Positions 62,309 through 64,000 of a DNA stretch of 64,000 nt are shown here, one piece after another. Position 1 is the first letter of the stretch. Every line of letters begins with the position of its first letter. The position numbers and the translations under genes are program-made. This stretch comes from DATBLE01 sp963841405. Its GTDB lineage: Bacteria; Actinomycetota; Thermoleophilia; Gaiellales; Gaiellaceae. Where the stretch lies: the NCBI GenBank assembly GCA_963841405.1, contig CAWJCM010000007.1, positions 496,001-560,000 of the forward strand, written 5' to 3'. Under the pieces are notes generated by a model, which saw nothing but the letters and a program-made list of their open reading frames with translations, did not search any database and was not told the origin of the DNA.

Positions 62309-64000
62309 ATGAGAGCGCTTCTTCTCGCAGCCCTGCTCGCGCTCGTCGCTCCGGCGGTCGCGAAGGGCGCGAACGGGGCGACAATCGTCGCGCGGGACCT
62401 GCCTGTCGGCGGGGCGAGGACGACGGCCGGAGCCGCCGCGCCCTCCGTCTTCGACCTCGTCGGGTTCCACTGGCAGGGGGGCGGCACCGTGCTCTTCCGC
62501 ACCCACGCGGTCGCGGGCCGCTGGAGCTCGTGGCGTCCGGTCGCCCCCGAAGCGGAAGACTTGCCCGACCCGGGCAGCTCGGAAGCGAGGCTTCGCCGCG
62601 GCTGGCGCCTCGGCAGCCCGTACTGGGTCGGCGCTTCCGACCGCGTTGCGTACCGGCTGGTCGGCCACGTGCGCAGGCTGCGCGCCTGGTTCGTCCGGAG
62701 CTCCGCGGAGCCTACGTCGCTGCGGACGGCGGCGATGACCGGCACGCCGAAGATCGTGCTGCGGCGGGCGTGGGGGGCGAACGAGGAGATCACCCGGGGA
62801 GTGCCGCGGTACGCACGCGCGGTCTCGTTCGCGGTCGTCCACCACACGGCCGGCTCCAACGCGTACACGCGGAGCCAGTCGGCCGCGATCGTCCGCGCGA
62901 TCGAGCTCTACCACGTCCGCGGAAACGGCTGGAACGACATCGGCTACAACTTCCTGGTCGACAAGTACGGCGAGGTCTTCGAGGGTCGTGCCGGCGGGAT
63001 CGAGCGCAACGTGATCGGCGCGCATGCGCAGGGTTTCAACACCGGTTCGACCGGGATCGCCGTGATCGGCAACTACTCCGCGACGAGGATCTCCGCCGCG
63101 GCGATGCAGGCGCTCGTCGGGCTGCTGGCCTGGCGGCTGGACGTCGCCCACGTCGACCCGCTGAGCACGCTGATGTGGCGGTCGGGGGGGAACCCCGAGT
63201 ACCGCCTCGGCAGGGCGGTGAAGCTGCGCGCGATCTCCGGCCACCGCGACACGGGCCCCACCAGCTGCCCAGGCGCCGCGCTGTACTCCAGGCTGCCCGA
63301 CATCGCGCGGATGGTTGCGGCCACGGGGCTGCCGAAGCTGTATGCGCCACAGGCGGTCGGCGGCCCCGGCGGCCCGGTTCGCTTCACGGCCAGGCTGTCC
63401 GCTCCCGCGCCCTGGACCGTGACGGTCAGGGCCGCGTCCGGCGCGGTTGTCGCGCGTGGGCGTGGGACGGGAGCCACGGTCGCCTGGACCTGGAACGCCG
63501 CCCGGATCGCGAACGGCTCGTACACCTGGACGATCGAGGCCGGTGCGCAGACCCGCCCGGCAGCCGGGACGATCGGCAAGGCGCTGCCGCCTCCTCCTCC
63601 CCCGCCTCCTCCCACGTCCCAGATCGTTGCGGGGCTGGCCGTCGCGCCGCCGGTGCTCTCGCCGGACGGCGACGGCATCGACGACGCCTTGAACGTCTCC
63701 TACACGCTCACCACGCGCGCGTCGGTGACCGCAACGGTCGTGGACGCGACCGGGGCGGCCGTGGCGACGCCGTTCGCAGCCCAGCAGCAGGGAGCGCGCC
63801 GGCAGTCGTTCGCGTATCCGGCGGACGGACTGGCGGACGGTTCGTACACCCTGGCGATCTCGGCTGCCGGTGACGACGGCCGCATGAGCCGGCTCGAGGC
63901 CTCGTTCGACGTCGACCGGACGCTCTCCGGGCTTGCGCTGAGCACGTCCACGCTGACCCCGAACGGCGACGGGGTGGACGACACGCTCGGCGTCTCCTTC
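62309..64000 (+). CDS. Secreted N-acetylmuramoyl-L-alanine amidase (PGRP type) with C-terminal repeats, incomplete
   Basis: 564 residues visible, still open at the window edge. Signal peptide MRALLLAALLALVAPAVAKG, an N-terminal region, amidase_2/PGRP domain (about 150-335): VVHHTAGSNAYT (first Zn His), YNFLVDKYGEVFEGRAGG, ISGHRDTGPTSCPG (second His and Cys ligands). Then a beta-rich segment, a Pro linker (PPPPPPPPP), and two Ig-like repeats each opening with S/T-P-x-G-D-G-x-D-D (FlgD/CHU_C-like). Probably a wall hydrolase with cell-surface repeat modules. Confidence 0.88.
   Translation, partial: MRALLLAALLALVAPAVAKGANGATIVARDLPVGGARTTAGAAAPSVFDLVGFHWQGGGTVLFRTHAVAGRWSSWRPVAPEAEDLPDPGSSEARLRRGWRLGSPYWVGASDRVAYRLVGHVRRLRAWFVRSSAEPTSLRTAAMTGTPKIVLRRAWGANEEITRGVPRYARAVSFAVVHHTAGSNAYTRSQSAAIVRAIELYHVRGNGWNDIGYNFLVDKYGEVFEGRAGGIERNVIGAHAQGFNTGSTGIAVIGNYSATRISAAAMQALVGLLAWRLDVAHVDPLSTLMWRSGGNPEYRLGRAVKLRAISGHRDTGPTSCPGAALYSRLPDIARMVAATGLPKLYAPQAVGGPGGPVRFTARLSAPAPWTVTVRAASGAVVARGRGTGATVAWTWNAARIANGSYTWTIEAGAQTRPAAGTIGKALPPPPPPPPPTSQIVAGLAVAPPVLSPDGDGIDDALNVSYTLTTRASVTATVVDATGAAVATPFAAQQQGARRQSFAYPADGLADGSYTLAISAAGDDGRMSRLEASFDVDRTLSGLALSTSTLTPNGDGVDDTLGVSF

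Overview
This is a very GC-rich (roughly two-thirds GC or more by eye) bacterial chromosome segment spanning the replication-origin region. The order rpmH-rnpA-yidD-yidC-jag-rsmG-parA-parB reading left, with dnaA-dnaN-recF-dciA-gyrB-gyrA reading right, is the classic oriC neighbourhood. Heavy GTG/CTG/TTG start usage, many apparently leaderless starts, a sortase, a class A penicillin-binding protein, an L,D-transpeptidase, a Ser/Thr kinase and no outer-membrane genes point to a Gram-positive, high-GC lineage (Actinomycetota). My inference is a deep-branching, Thermoleophilia-like member rather than a streptomycete or mycobacterium; this rests on gene content only.

Layout. 1-11.6 kb: VOC-family N-terminus, short FtsH, a cysteine hydrolase facing nicotinate phosphoribosyltransferase, YqhQ, an M20 peptidase, a frameshifted methyltransferase and tryptophan 2,3-dioxygenase (tryptophan/NAD theme), RarA, a GNAT enzyme, an alpha/beta hydrolase, arginase and a lone receiver protein. 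11.6-20.3 kb: candidate small RNA, tRNA-Phe, then one long leftward cluster moaC-mog-ubiA-ccmA-ccmB-ccmC-ccmD-hemX-hemA-hemC-hemD-SAM hydrolase, joining molybdopterin, prenyl-quinone, cytochrome c and heme synthesis. 20.6-25.4 kb: otsA, an HtrA protease and a two-component pair. 25.4-43.8 kb: cell envelope and surface genes (M28-like membrane protein, sortase, MoeA, Ser/Thr kinase, four glycosyltransferase-type membrane or cytosolic enzymes, PBP1A, MscS, binding protein, HAD, CPBP protease, L,D-transpeptidase, PrcB-domain protein). 43.8-45.5 kb: chorismate mutase, a BFN nuclease-like protein, a broken and an intact tRNA-Ile and a GNAT enzyme. 45.5-59.6 kb: origin region. 59.6-64 kb: MerR-like protein, slipin plus NfeD-type partner, and a peptidoglycan amidase running off the end.

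Cross-cutting signals matter most. (i) About a dozen start codons sit exactly 6-7 nt after a TANNNT-type -10 box, implying widespread leaderless mRNA; several divergent pairs have only about 20 nt between start codons and overlapping or shared -10 hexamers. (ii) Five same-strand pairs overlap as CTGA, so the downstream gene appears to start with CTG. (iii) Three convergent pairs share one CTAG as both stop codons. (iv) A composite hairpin repeat family occupies five intergenic sites, one inside a partly duplicated tRNA-Ile gene. (v) recF and one methyltransferase carry single-base frameshifts. Boundaries, start codons and repeats were all determined by eye.
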